Shown here: positions 33,259-41,169 of the stretch, piece after piece
Layout: every line of letters starts with the position of its first letter
Position numbering within the stretch: the stretch's first letter is position 1
DNA from: a virus
DNA length: 43,873 bases
Direction: 5' to 3' (one strand)
Virus record (IMG/VR): IMGVR_UViG_3300025669_000068
Coordinates: 1 to 43,873 of that record
The notes under the pieces: generated by a model
Told to the model about the DNA's origin: nothing
Databases searched by the model: none
Seen by the model: only the letters and a program-made list of their open reading frames with translations
Made by a program: the position numbers and the translations under genes

Positions 33259-33570
33259 ATGAGTTGTTGGAACAAGCAAGAGCTTGAAAATATGCTTGAA
33301 GACGTAGTTAATGAGCTTGATTTATCCGAAACAGCAATTGAAGAACATAGCCCAAATGGAACGCCACCGGCAGAACTTGTGAGGCTTGTACTTGCTGAAA
33401 AGGATAGAAAGATATCCCTTTTGCAAAATGGGTTTGTAGAAGTTAAAGCGAAAAATAATAAAAAGTTAGAGATGGATGCTACCGAATGCAGAAAACACGG
33501 GATTTGTGATATACCAGAGCATTTATGCAATAATAGGCGTGAACATCTTAATCCGCACCACTCAACTTGA
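33259..33570 (+). CDS. Unknown helical protein with C-terminal Cys/His group, 103 aa
   Basis: It starts MSCWNKQELENMLEDVVNEL. A long acidic helix, a Pro/Gly turn (HSPNGTPPAELVRLVLAEK), a second helix and a C-terminal ATECRKHGICDIPEHLCNNR with three cysteines and two histidines suggest a small zinc-binding end. It is the first gene after leader copy B. Confidence 0.65.
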   Translation: MSCWNKQELENMLEDVVNELDLSETAIEEHSPNGTPPAELVRLVLAEKDRKISLLQNGFVEVKAKNNKKLEMDATECRKHGICDIPEHLCNNRREHLNPHHST

Positions 33571-33595
33571 ACATTATACCAGAAAGGAAAAAACT

Positions 33596-33910
33596 ATGAG
33601 CCATGCGAATGGGCAAGTAAAATTTAAAGATGGGACAGTGTTTCATTATGAATACAACGGTACATCTGATGTAGTTATTAACTGTTTGTATGAAAAATAT
33701 GAGGACATGTCAGATAATTGGAGGAAACAACCACGTAAAACTTGTGAGTGTGGGAATGATGAGCCTGTTGAAATAGCTACAGATTATGGATATGGCTTTT
33801 ACTGGAAAGGGAAAGCCTGTAAAAAATGCAAGGCGATAACTGAGGGGTATGGCTCCGGCATGGGTGATAATAGCGAGGAAAGTGATAAATTACCTGAATG
33901 GTGGGTATAA
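33596..33910 (+). CDS. Zinc-ribbon-like protein, 104 aa
   Basis: ATG 33596 has AGAAAGG before it; the longer open frame has no ribosome site. The protein has VKFKDGTVFHYEYNGTSDV, then CECGNDEP and, about 25 residues later, CKKCKA, a treble-clef or ribbon-like pair. The end is Gly/Trp-rich. It precedes leader copy C and has the cassette-type composition. Role unknown. Confidence 0.65.
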   Translation: MSHANGQVKFKDGTVFHYEYNGTSDVVINCLYEKYEDMSDNWRKQPRKTCECGNDEPVEIATDYGYGFYWKGKACKKCKAITEGYGSGMGDNSEESDKLPEWWV

Positions 33911-33949
33911 TAAAATAGTACACCGGGCAAGCCGGTGACCATTACATTA
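33909..33949 (+). repeat. Conserved leader element, copy C
   Basis: Hairpin CACCGG (33921-33926), loop GCAAG, CCGGTG (33932-33937). The flanks match copy B almost base for base. Here no strong gene starts directly after; the next well-supported ATG is at 34079, so a gene may have been lost from this slot. Confidence 0.75.
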
Positions 33950-34078
33950 ACACTTATGAGCATGACACGCTTCATTAATCAAACAATGCTACGGATATCA
34001 TTGACGCTCACGCTGATTAGCATATTAGCTCTGAATAAACCTAAATTAATCATAAAACATATTAAGGAGAATAAAATT

Positions 34079-34276
34079 ATGTTAAGACAACAAGTAAAAA
34101 TATCTTTAGATGGATTTGAAATATCAGCATCTTTTCTTTATTCTCCTGCTGATCCTTGGGTAGGAGTACAAGCAGAAATCAATGATATTAAATTAGATAT
34201 CTCTTATAATAATCAAGATAAATTAACAAAGCAATATATTATAGATGAAATTCATACCATTATGGAGAATAAATAA
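34079..34276 (+). CDS. Unknown small protein, 65 aa
   Basis: ATG 34079 follows AAGGAG. The open frame runs upstream to 33935 but those residues are low-complexity and unsupported. The protein alternates strands (QQVKISLDGFEISASFLYSP; VGVQAEINDIKLDISYNN) and ends in a helix. It is followed two bases later by the ligase gene. Confidence 0.6.
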   Translation: MLRQQVKISLDGFEISASFLYSPADPWVGVQAEINDIKLDISYNNQDKLTKQYIIDEIHTIMENK

Positions 34277-34278
34277 TT

Positions 34279-36039
34279 ATGACACAATCAATACAAGAAA
34301 GAGTAAAAAATGCAAACGCAGCTTATTCAGCAGGTGTCCCATATCTAACTGATATTGAATATGATCTTTTATGGCAAGAATTACATGCTCTTGATCCATA
34401 TAATAAACACCTCTACCATACTGCACGAAATCCTAATCTTGGACAAGATATACATCCACATTTATACAAAATAAAGGGAACGAATAAAGCATTTAAACAA
34501 GACGATCTTAAACCTTTCTTACAAAGATTTGGCAATCAACCATTAATCCTTGAACCAAAATACGATGGTTGTGCAGGGGTATTATATCGACAATCAGGAG
34601 AAAAGTTTAAACTATTATTAGAAGGAAATGGGTTAGCAGGGAGAGATATATCACATCATCTTAATAGAATTAAATTCACATGGTATCCTGATGCAGTAGA
34701 ATCAGTAGAACTTATCATACCTTGGAGCAGATGGGAAGATTCATATGGAGCTAATCCTAGAAATGTAGTTGCTGGTTGGTTAGCGAGGACAGAACTTCCT
34801 CATAATATAGAAATGGTAGGGCATAATGAATCACCACTTTTAGAAGAATATAATTATGATGGTAATTTAGACCTCTTATCAGAGAAACTTTTAGAATTAC
34901 ATACAATTTGGAAAGCAATATACCCGATAGATGGAATAATGATTAAAGTAAAAGATCATAAACTCCGTTTAACATCCGATACACATGATGAAGTATATGC
35001 TTGGAGTATCGCATGGAAACCTCCTATTCAAACAGCAGATACAAGTGTGACGAATATCGAATGGAATGTATCACGAACAGGTAGAGTAATTCCAACAGTT
35101 GTTTATAAAGAAATTGAACTTTGTGGAACTAAAAATACTCGTGCTACAGGTAATAATGCTCAATGGATTAAAGATAAAAATATTAAACAAAAAGACATCA
35201 TCACTATTGGTAAAGCTGGTGAAATTATTCCAAAGATAATCTGTATAAAAGAAAAAATAGATCAAAATAATACATGGTCTATTCTTCCAGTATATTGCCC
35301 AATGTGTAAAGAACGATTAAAATTTAAAGGAGTTCATCTTATCTGTGATAATGATAAATGTATAGCTTCACTTATAAAATCTATTTCATATTTCTATTCT
35401 GACAAAGGCATGGATTTAAAAAGCATCGGTGAAAATATGATTGCAGATCTTCTTGATAATCCTGACATTTATAACGTCCTCATTGATAATCCTTGGGCAT
35501 TATTATCCCCTAAGGAATACAATATTTATGATCAGATTATTTCTATTTGGGGACAAGCTAAAACAAAGATATATATCTATAATCTTAATAAAATAAATAA
35601 GACAAAAAATGCATGTCATTTTATAGCAGCACTCGGTAAAAAAGGTTGTGCATATAAGACTGCATTAAAATGTTACCATAGTATGAAAGGATATGAAATT
35701 AAATCTCATATTCAAAAAGATGCGAGTATAAATTTCGCTTTCAGCATGATAGAATACTATAAAGCAAATAAGTTTATGCTATCTTTCAACTTCATTCCTA
35801 TCCCTGAACCACCAAAAATTCTCTATTGTATAACAGGAGCTTTAAGTTCTTCTCGTAATGATATGATAGCATACCTTGAAAGTCAACAATGGCAATTTTC
35901 CAATCAGGTATCTAAATTTGTAAGTATACTAATTGTAGGGGACAAACCTGGGAAAACTAAAATAACTAAAGCAAAGGAACATAACATCCTTATGATAAAA
36001 GAAATTGATTTACCAAATTATATTAAAAAAGGAGATTAA
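34279..36039 (+). CDS. ligA: NAD-dependent DNA ligase, 586 aa
   Basis: It has the domain order of LigA. An Ia-type region with YLTDIEYDLL (22-31) is followed by the adenylation lysine in KYDG (94-97), then DGIMIK (218-223) and AWKPP (245-249). The OB-fold has GKAGEIIPKI (311-320), a four-cysteine zinc finger has Cys 340, 343, 356 and 361, and a helix-hairpin-helix region follows. A BRCT domain begins with PKILYCITGALSSS at about 509. It is about 80 residues shorter than usual, mostly in the HhH region. It seals nicks during phage replication with NAD as cofactor. All key residues that I could identify are present. Confidence 0.93.
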   Translation: MTQSIQERVKNANAAYSAGVPYLTDIEYDLLWQELHALDPYNKHLYHTARNPNLGQDIHPHLYKIKGTNKAFKQDDLKPFLQRFGNQPLILEPKYDGCAGVLYRQSGEKFKLLLEGNGLAGRDISHHLNRIKFTWYPDAVESVELIIPWSRWEDSYGANPRNVVAGWLARTELPHNIEMVGHNESPLLEEYNYDGNLDLLSEKLLELHTIWKAIYPIDGIMIKVKDHKLRLTSDTHDEVYAWSIAWKPPIQTADTSVTNIEWNVSRTGRVIPTVVYKEIELCGTKNTRATGNNAQWIKDKNIKQKDIITIGKAGEIIPKIICIKEKIDQNNTWSILPVYCPMCKERLKFKGVHLICDNDKCIASLIKSISYFYSDKGMDLKSIGENMIADLLDNPDIYNVLIDNPWALLSPKEYNIYDQIISIWGQAKTKIYIYNLNKINKTKNACHFIAALGKKGCAYKTALKCYHSMKGYEIKSHIQKDASINFAFSMIEYYKANKFMLSFNFIPIPEPPKILYCITGALSSSRNDMIAYLESQQWQFSNQVSKFVSILIVGDKPGKTKITKAKEHNILMIKEIDLPNYIKKGD

Positions 36040-36042
36040 AGT

Positions 36043-36267
36043 ATGACTCAGCATCAAGATGAAAGAGAGACAAAAGCAACTTTTCGTATTAGTAATTCTT
36101 TATACCAAGATGTAATTACACAATTAGATCATGGACAACCATCATTATTATTTCGTAAACTTTTTCTCGGTGTGAAAAAAATATTAGATGAAGATCAGAA
36201 AGATGATCTTATGAAATTCTTATACAGTAACTATCCATTAGTTATTGAAAGTATAAAGGAGGAATAA
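36043..36267 (+). CDS. Unknown small protein, 74 aa
   Basis: After AAAGGAG. The chain has ATFRISNSLYQDVITQLDHG and LLFRKLFLGVKKILDEDQ; the spacing resembles a ribbon-helix-helix or similar small DNA-binding dimer, though this is not certain. It is a candidate for the missing repressor of the dispersed palindromes, because no other clear repressor gene is visible. The assignment is speculative. Confidence 0.5.
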   Translation: MTQHQDERETKATFRISNSLYQDVITQLDHGQPSLLFRKLFLGVKKILDEDQKDDLMKFLYSNYPLVIESIKEE

Positions 36268-36271
36268 TTTT

Positions 36272-36538
36272 ATGTCATTAATGGATAGAATAAAAGTAAT
36301 CCCATTCTCTTCTTATTCTAATGAAAAGAAATTCTCTTTCATCGAAAAGCTTCAACGACTTCGAACAAATGATCAGATCGAAGCAAGATCTAAAGCATTA
36401 AAAGGGAACACGAAATCATCTAGGAAAAACAAAGCTAAGAAAGGTAAACGAATAATCGATCCAAAGAAAGCAGCAGCCTTAGCTTTATCTAAATTATCAC
36501 CAGAAGCATTACAACAATTAATACGAAGGGTTACATAA
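36272..36538 (+). CDS. Basic protein with ALSKL-PEAL tail, 88 aa
   Basis: A helical N-terminus, then a Lys/Arg-rich centre (TKSSRKNKAKKGKRIIDPKK) and a final ALALSKLSPEALQQLIRR. The last helix is like the end of the protein at 28129. The charge suggests DNA binding. It stands 3 bases before the ParB-methyltransferase gene, after a good GGAGG site of its own. Confidence 0.58.
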   Translation: MSLMDRIKVIPFSSYSNEKKFSFIEKLQRLRTNDQIEARSKALKGNTKSSRKNKAKKGKRIIDPKKAAALALSKLSPEALQQLIRRVT

Positions 36539-36541
36539 AGA

Positions 36542-37969
36542 ATGAAAAATAAAATATTTACACTAATCAGTATCAATCCAAATGATATTATAATAAAAGA
36601 AAGGGCAAGAAAAGACCTCGGAGATTTAACAGAACTAAAAGATTCAATAACAAAATCAGGTCTTTTAAATCCAATTCTTATAACACAAGATAATGTATTA
36701 ATTGCAGGTGAAAGAAGACTAACAGCTATAAAAGAATTAGAACTCCCACTTATTGATGCCCGTATATCTCCATCAATTAATTCCGATGATGCTATGATAA
36801 TGGAAATGATGGAGAATGTAGCTAGGAAAGATTTCACCTGGGCAGAAGAGATAACATTAAAACTTAACCTTCATAAGTACTGGGTAGCAGAGGCAACAAA
36901 AGAAAATAAAATTCATGGTTATCGTGCTACAGCTGAAAAACTTTCCTGCTCCATCGGAACATTATCTACTGATCTCGTTCTTGCTAAACATCTCCCAACA
37001 TTTCCAGACCTCATTACTTGTGAAACTAAAATCAAAGCAAAGAATACACTCAAGAAAATGGGAGAACAAGCAGAGGCAATCAACTCCGCTAATGACTTAT
37101 CCCCTGAAGAGAAAGCAAACTTAGCCTCTATGATGCAGGGGAATTTCAAAGCTACAAAAACATCCAAAGGAAAAGTAGAATTAAATATTCCTAAAGCACA
37201 GCATGAAGATACAATTCCAGATTGCTCAGCTTTAAATGACCGTTCAAAGATTGAACACCAAGAAAGTAATGAAAAAACTAAGCTGAAGAAAGAAGTAGCT
37301 TATAGTATAGAAACATATGATACATTCATAAACAAGATTCCAAACAATTCAGTTGGTCTCATTGAACTCGACCCTCCATATGCAATTGATTTCAATACAA
37401 ACTATGGGCAAGTATCAAATATAAAAGCTAAGGCAAATGATTGGACAGTGGAACAATTATATTCCTTCTACAAAACTATGTTGCCAGTCCTATTTGATAA
37501 ACTCCTTGATTCAAGTTGGATCATATGTTGGACAGGAAAAGAACATTGGTTAGAGACAAATAAAATTGCAGAAGAATCAGGATTTAAGATTCAACCTCCT
37601 GGAATATGGGCAAAGTCAGGAGGAAGTACTAACACTCCTAAAACAAATATGATATCAAACTATGAAATGTTTTTATTATTTCGAAAAGGAAAAGCGACAT
37701 TCAATACCCCTTCTTTTCCAGCAGTAATAAATTTCAATCCTCCATCATCTTCTCAACGAATCCATCAATGGGAAAAACCACTTGATATGTATAAATATAT
37801 AATCTCTGCCCTTGGTAGGCAAGGTTCATTATTCCTATCTCCTTTTGCAGGATCTGGTAATTCTCTCATAGCAGCTACGCATGAAAACATGATAGCTATG
37901 GGTTGTGATGAAAGTCAGAAATATATTTATGGTTTTATGGATAGATTTAATGGGATATTTAATTCATAG
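36542..37969 (+). CDS. ParB-like domain fused to DNA methyltransferase, 475 aa
   Basis: Residues 9-110 form a ParB/Srx-type domain (SGLLNPILIT, IAGERRLTAIKELE, MEMMENVARKDFTW). Residues 120-150 look like a KorB-type helix-turn-helix (GYRATAEKLSCSIGTLSTD). After a charged linker (200-255) comes an N4-cytosine/N6-adenine methyltransferase with the catalytic DPPY at 277-280 and the AdoMet motif FAGSG at 435-439, i.e. the catalytic motif first (beta-type order). ParB-methyltransferase fusions are known in phages and mobile elements. The target sequence cannot be read here. A dispersed palindrome lies in the linker-coding part. Confidence 0.88.
   Translation: MKNKIFTLISINPNDIIIKERARKDLGDLTELKDSITKSGLLNPILITQDNVLIAGERRLTAIKELELPLIDARISPSINSDDAMIMEMMENVARKDFTWAEEITLKLNLHKYWVAEATKENKIHGYRATAEKLSCSIGTLSTDLVLAKHLPTFPDLITCETKIKAKNTLKKMGEQAEAINSANDLSPEEKANLASMMQGNFKATKTSKGKVELNIPKAQHEDTIPDCSALNDRSKIEHQESNEKTKLKKEVAYSIETYDTFINKIPNNSVGLIELDPPYAIDFNTNYGQVSNIKAKANDWTVEQLYSFYKTMLPVLFDKLLDSSWIICWTGKEHWLETNKIAEESGFKIQPPGIWAKSGGSTNTPKTNMISNYEMFLLFRKGKATFNTPSFPAVINFNPPSSSQRIHQWEKPLDMYKYIISALGRQGSLFLSPFAGSGNSLIAATHENMIAMGCDESQKYIYGFMDRFNGIFNS
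37242..37256. promoter_or_regulatory. Dispersed palindrome site 8
   Basis: GTTCAAAGATTGAAC with GACC to the left and ACCAAG to the right. It lies within the ParB-methyltransferase gene, in the codons for the linker between its two domains. Confidence 0.65.
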
Positions 37970-38000
37970 ATTGGTATACTTGATAATTTAAAAGGCGAAC

Positions 38001-38031
38001 AAAACGTACCGTTTAACGTCGTTTTAACTTT
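38001..38031 (+). terminator. Possible terminator after the methyltransferase gene
   Basis: AAAACG (38001-38006) and CGTTTT (38020-38025) can pair, followed by AACTTTTTTT. An inner AACG/CGTT repeat offers alternative pairing. The stem is weak, so termination is likely partial. A second inverted repeat, TTGGGGT/ACCCCAA (38053-38059, 38076-38082), follows without a T-run. Confidence 0.4.
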
Positions 38032-38179
38032 TTTTGGGATACTTAAAAGTAGTTGGGGTAAAAAACGTCACCACCACCCCAAAAAAGGGCGAGGATTGGA
38101 AATTATCCTACGTTTTATGGTGCAAAGGGATTTAGAAAGGCAACCACCACATTGTGGTACAACTAGAAAGGAGTTTTAA

Positions 38180-38293
38180 ATGGCACAATTAACACCAGAG
38201 GAAATGAAAAAGCTCCTTGATAATGTTACTAAAGAAGATTTAAAACTTCTTAAATTTATTAAGGAGACTAAATATTATCTTAAAAGTAATTGA
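38180..38293 (+). CDS. Small charged protein, 37 aa
   Basis: MAQLTPEEMKKLLDNVTKED begins it; AAAGGAG precedes ATG by 5 bases. It is a Lys/Leu-rich helix pair without cysteines. It stands alone between two non-coding stretches, before a dispersed palindrome. Confidence 0.55.
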   Translation: MAQLTPEEMKKLLDNVTKEDLKLLKFIKETKYYLKSN

Positions 38294-38339
38294 TACTTAT
38301 ATACAAAAACAAATACTACGATATGAATAATTACTGGAT

Positions 38340-38354
38340 GTTCAACAATCGAAC
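38340..38354. promoter_or_regulatory. Dispersed palindrome site 9
   Basis: GTTCAACAATCGAAC followed by ACCAATTAAAG. It lies 23 bases before the ATG of the zinc-binding-like protein at 38378, just upstream of the polymerase genes. Confidence 0.7.
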
Positions 38355-38377
38355 ACCAATTAAAGAAAGGAAATAAT

Positions 38378-38638
38378 ATGAATGATAAAAAAGAATTTAA
38401 ATCTTACAAACCATTTAGTATGAAACCAAATATTCCACCTTGCAAACATCCAAATCTTCAACCATTAGAACTTATGTTCGGTCAGCATGTTGGACATCAG
38501 GCAGGTTTTGATAATGACATATGTAGTTGGGGATTAACTATTATGTCTTCCCATAGAGTCAGAGTTATACGTTACTGGTGTCCAACATGTAATGCTATTA
38601 TTGAAGCCCCAAAAGCTAAAGTAGTACAGGAGGATTAA
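38378..38638 (+). CDS. Possible zinc-binding protein, 86 aa
   Basis: PPCKHPNLQ near residue 21, a central HVGHQAGFD and IRYWCPTCNAIIE near residue 68 give Cys-His and Cys-x2-Cys groups that could bind one zinc. It is followed six bases later by the polymerase gene, so a role as polymerase accessory is possible. No family is recognised. Confidence 0.62.
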   Translation: MNDKKEFKSYKPFSMKPNIPPCKHPNLQPLELMFGQHVGHQAGFDNDICSWGLTIMSSHRVRVIRYWCPTCNAIIEAPKAKVVQED

Positions 38639-38644
38639 TTATTA

Positions 38645-41167
38645 ATGGCAATTCTAATTCCAAAAAACATTACTATAAAGAAAACATTTGATCCTTTGAA
38701 AACAGACTGTCCACCAACAACTAATATAGCTACAGCAAATTATATTATGGTAGGTAATTTTCCCAATACGATAGAAGTAATGGAGAAAGAACCATTCGTT
38801 GGTCCAGCAGGGAATCAATTGAAAAGAATATGTTCTGTTTGTCAACTTCCTATGTACCAGATTTACCTTACTCTCAGTTGTAAGTCATTATTACCAAGTA
38901 ATAATAGAAATAAACTCTGGACAGAAAAAGGATTCCGACATCCTAGTTGGGGCTTATTACAGAAACAATTAATTGATGAACTATCAAATTGTAAAGCTAA
39001 GACAATCATCTTACTCGGTGATACTGTTATGCATTTACTTCTTGATGAACCTAAATTTAATTCAATAACAAAATATAGAGGAAGTATATATAAAGCTGAA
39101 GAATTTCCTCATCTTACTGACCCATTAGCAGGTAAGATAATCTGCTTATCATACCACCCAGCATTCACTCAAGCAATGAAAAGTCCTGTCTCATTCTATA
39201 CAATGATTTTTGATATAAGTAAATTTATTAAAGTAAATAATTCTCCCGAGCTTCTTGATATCCAACCAGTTCTACATATTAAACCACTCTTTGATGAAGT
39301 TTTATCTTTCTTTAACAAATGTATGGATAAACCTTATGTAGGTTTTGATATTGAATGTACTCCAAAATACATCACATGCTTCTCTTTAGCATATAAAAAT
39401 AAAGATGGAACTATCCATTCCATGTGTATTCCATTAATGGATAATTCAGGAAACTATTGGACAATAAACGAGGAGGTAACTATATGGACAGAATTATCAA
39501 AGCTTCTCATTTCTCCAGATGTAGGACTAATATGTCAGAACGGAATGTTCGATGTTATGTTTGTCTTACGCACCATGAACATAATTTCAGACAATTTCTT
39601 CTTCGATACCATGCTGGCACAGCATATAGTATACACAGACTTACCGAAAGGGTTAGACTTTCTTACTTCCGTATATACTTATTTCCCATATTATAAAGAC
39701 GAAGGGAAACAAAGTCATCTTAGTGTTATTAAAGATTGGACTATGTATTGGAAATATAATGCAAAAGATTCTGCATATCTTATTCCAATAATGCTTAATC
39801 TTCAAGAAGAGTTACGAGACTTTGAAGCTGAAGATGCAATGCAATATACCATGGAACTTCACAAGCCTCTTATGGAAATGGAGTTTAATGGGTTATTAAC
39901 TAACAGAGAAGGGATAGCAATTGCAAAGAAAAAGTTTGAAGAACAATTAGCCCAACTCACTATTGATCTTAAAAAACTTACAAACATAGAACTTAATACT
40001 AATTCACCTCCACAAATGGTAGCCTACTTCTACGGAACTTGTATGATCAAGCCATACATTAACCGTAAAACAAAACGTCCTACATGTGATAGTACAGCAT
40101 TATCTCGTATAGCTAGAAAGAATGTAAAAGGATCTAAGGAAGCGAAAATTATTATTCAAATGCGTACGATAGGAAAATTAATAAGCACTTACTTCACCAT
40201 TAATGTTGATTCAGATAATAAACTTAGATGTTCTCATAAGATTGCAGGGACAGTCTCTGGTCGTATTGCTACTGAAAAAACTTTTTTCGGAACTGGAGCA
40301 AATTTACAAAACCAACCTTATGAATACAAGAAATATCTTATCCCTGATCCTGAACATATCTTATGTGAAATTGATTTAGCTAAAGCTGAGGCTCATGTAG
40401 TAGCTTACCTCACCCAAGATGCTAATATGATTGAAGCCTTTACATCAGGTATAGATGTCCATGCGTTTAATGCGAGTAAAATATTCAGCAAAACTATTGA
40501 AGAAGTAATAGATGAACATCATGCTAATAAGGAAGATCAAAAAAGTACAATGCGTTATATGGGAAAGAAGGTTGTCCATGCAAGTAATTATAATATGGGA
40601 CCACAGACTTTCTCTGACCAACTTGCTAAAGAAAACATATTCAAAGGACAAGCAGAATGTAAGAGGTTACTTCTTAATTACACTTCTCGCTTTCCTGGTT
40701 TACATCGTTGGCATAAATTAATAGAAGAAGAAGTTCAAAATTCCCGAGTACTTTATAATTTATACGGTAGACCTAAAAGATTTTTAGGTCTTATGAATGC
40801 TGCATTATATCGCAACGCATATAGTTTTAAGCCACAAAGTACAGTTGCTGAACTCTTAAATAAAGGGTCAATTAAAATATGTAATGACAAACGATTAGAT
40901 CGACATCACCATGATATTGATTTAAATACAACTGTACATGATAGTGATGTGTTTCAATTTAAAATATCTAAATCTCCTGACCTTCTTGATATCTTACTAA
41001 TCATGCAAGACCATATGAATCATACGTTCACTCATAAAGGAAAGAGTTTTAACATTGGGCTCGATGCAAAGATAGGATTACAATGGGCGGGAGTTAAGAC
41101 AGCAGAGATTAGTACATTTGATAAACAAAGTGTTGAAGAAGCTTTACATAAAATAGGAGTGAAATAA
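38645..41167 (+). CDS. Family A DNA polymerase fused to a uracil-DNA-glycosylase-like domain, 840 aa
   Basis: Residues 30-190 resemble family 4 uracil-DNA glycosylase (PFVGPAGNQL at 50-59, YHPAF at 170-174). The first motif is GNFPN instead of the usual GExPG, so glycosylase activity is doubtful. Residues 230-380 are a 3'-5' exonuclease: DIE at 235-237, QNGMFDVMF at 298-306, YNAKDSAYL at 371-379. The polymerase part has SGRIATE (538-544), motif A with Asp577 (EIDLAKAEAH), motif B around KKVVHASNYNMG (641-652) and motif C VHDSDVF with Asp766. Such fusions are known in SPO1-like phages. This is the main replicase. Confidence 0.93.
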   Translation: MAILIPKNITIKKTFDPLKTDCPPTTNIATANYIMVGNFPNTIEVMEKEPFVGPAGNQLKRICSVCQLPMYQIYLTLSCKSLLPSNNRNKLWTEKGFRHPSWGLLQKQLIDELSNCKAKTIILLGDTVMHLLLDEPKFNSITKYRGSIYKAEEFPHLTDPLAGKIICLSYHPAFTQAMKSPVSFYTMIFDISKFIKVNNSPELLDIQPVLHIKPLFDEVLSFFNKCMDKPYVGFDIECTPKYITCFSLAYKNKDGTIHSMCIPLMDNSGNYWTINEEVTIWTELSKLLISPDVGLICQNGMFDVMFVLRTMNIISDNFFFDTMLAQHIVYTDLPKGLDFLTSVYTYFPYYKDEGKQSHLSVIKDWTMYWKYNAKDSAYLIPIMLNLQEELRDFEAEDAMQYTMELHKPLMEMEFNGLLTNREGIAIAKKKFEEQLAQLTIDLKKLTNIELNTNSPPQMVAYFYGTCMIKPYINRKTKRPTCDSTALSRIARKNVKGSKEAKIIIQMRTIGKLISTYFTINVDSDNKLRCSHKIAGTVSGRIATEKTFFGTGANLQNQPYEYKKYLIPDPEHILCEIDLAKAEAHVVAYLTQDANMIEAFTSGIDVHAFNASKIFSKTIEEVIDEHHANKEDQKSTMRYMGKKVVHASNYNMGPQTFSDQLAKENIFKGQAECKRLLLNYTSRFPGLHRWHKLIEEEVQNSRVLYNLYGRPKRFLGLMNAALYRNAYSFKPQSTVAELLNKGSIKICNDKRLDRHHHDIDLNTTVHDSDVFQFKISKSPDLLDILLIMQDHMNHTFTHKGKSFNIGLDAKIGLQWAGVKTAEISTFDKQSVEEALHKIGVK

Positions 41168-41169
41168 AT

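Noticed and set aside
33935-34078. Upstream extension of the 65-aa protein
   Set aside because: The added residues are low-complexity, the first start is not a good site, and AAGGAG before 34079 marks the true start.
38053-38082. TTGGGGT/ACCCCAA inverted repeat as a terminator
   Set aside because: It is followed by A, not T, on the plus strand, and the minus strand is not transcribed here.
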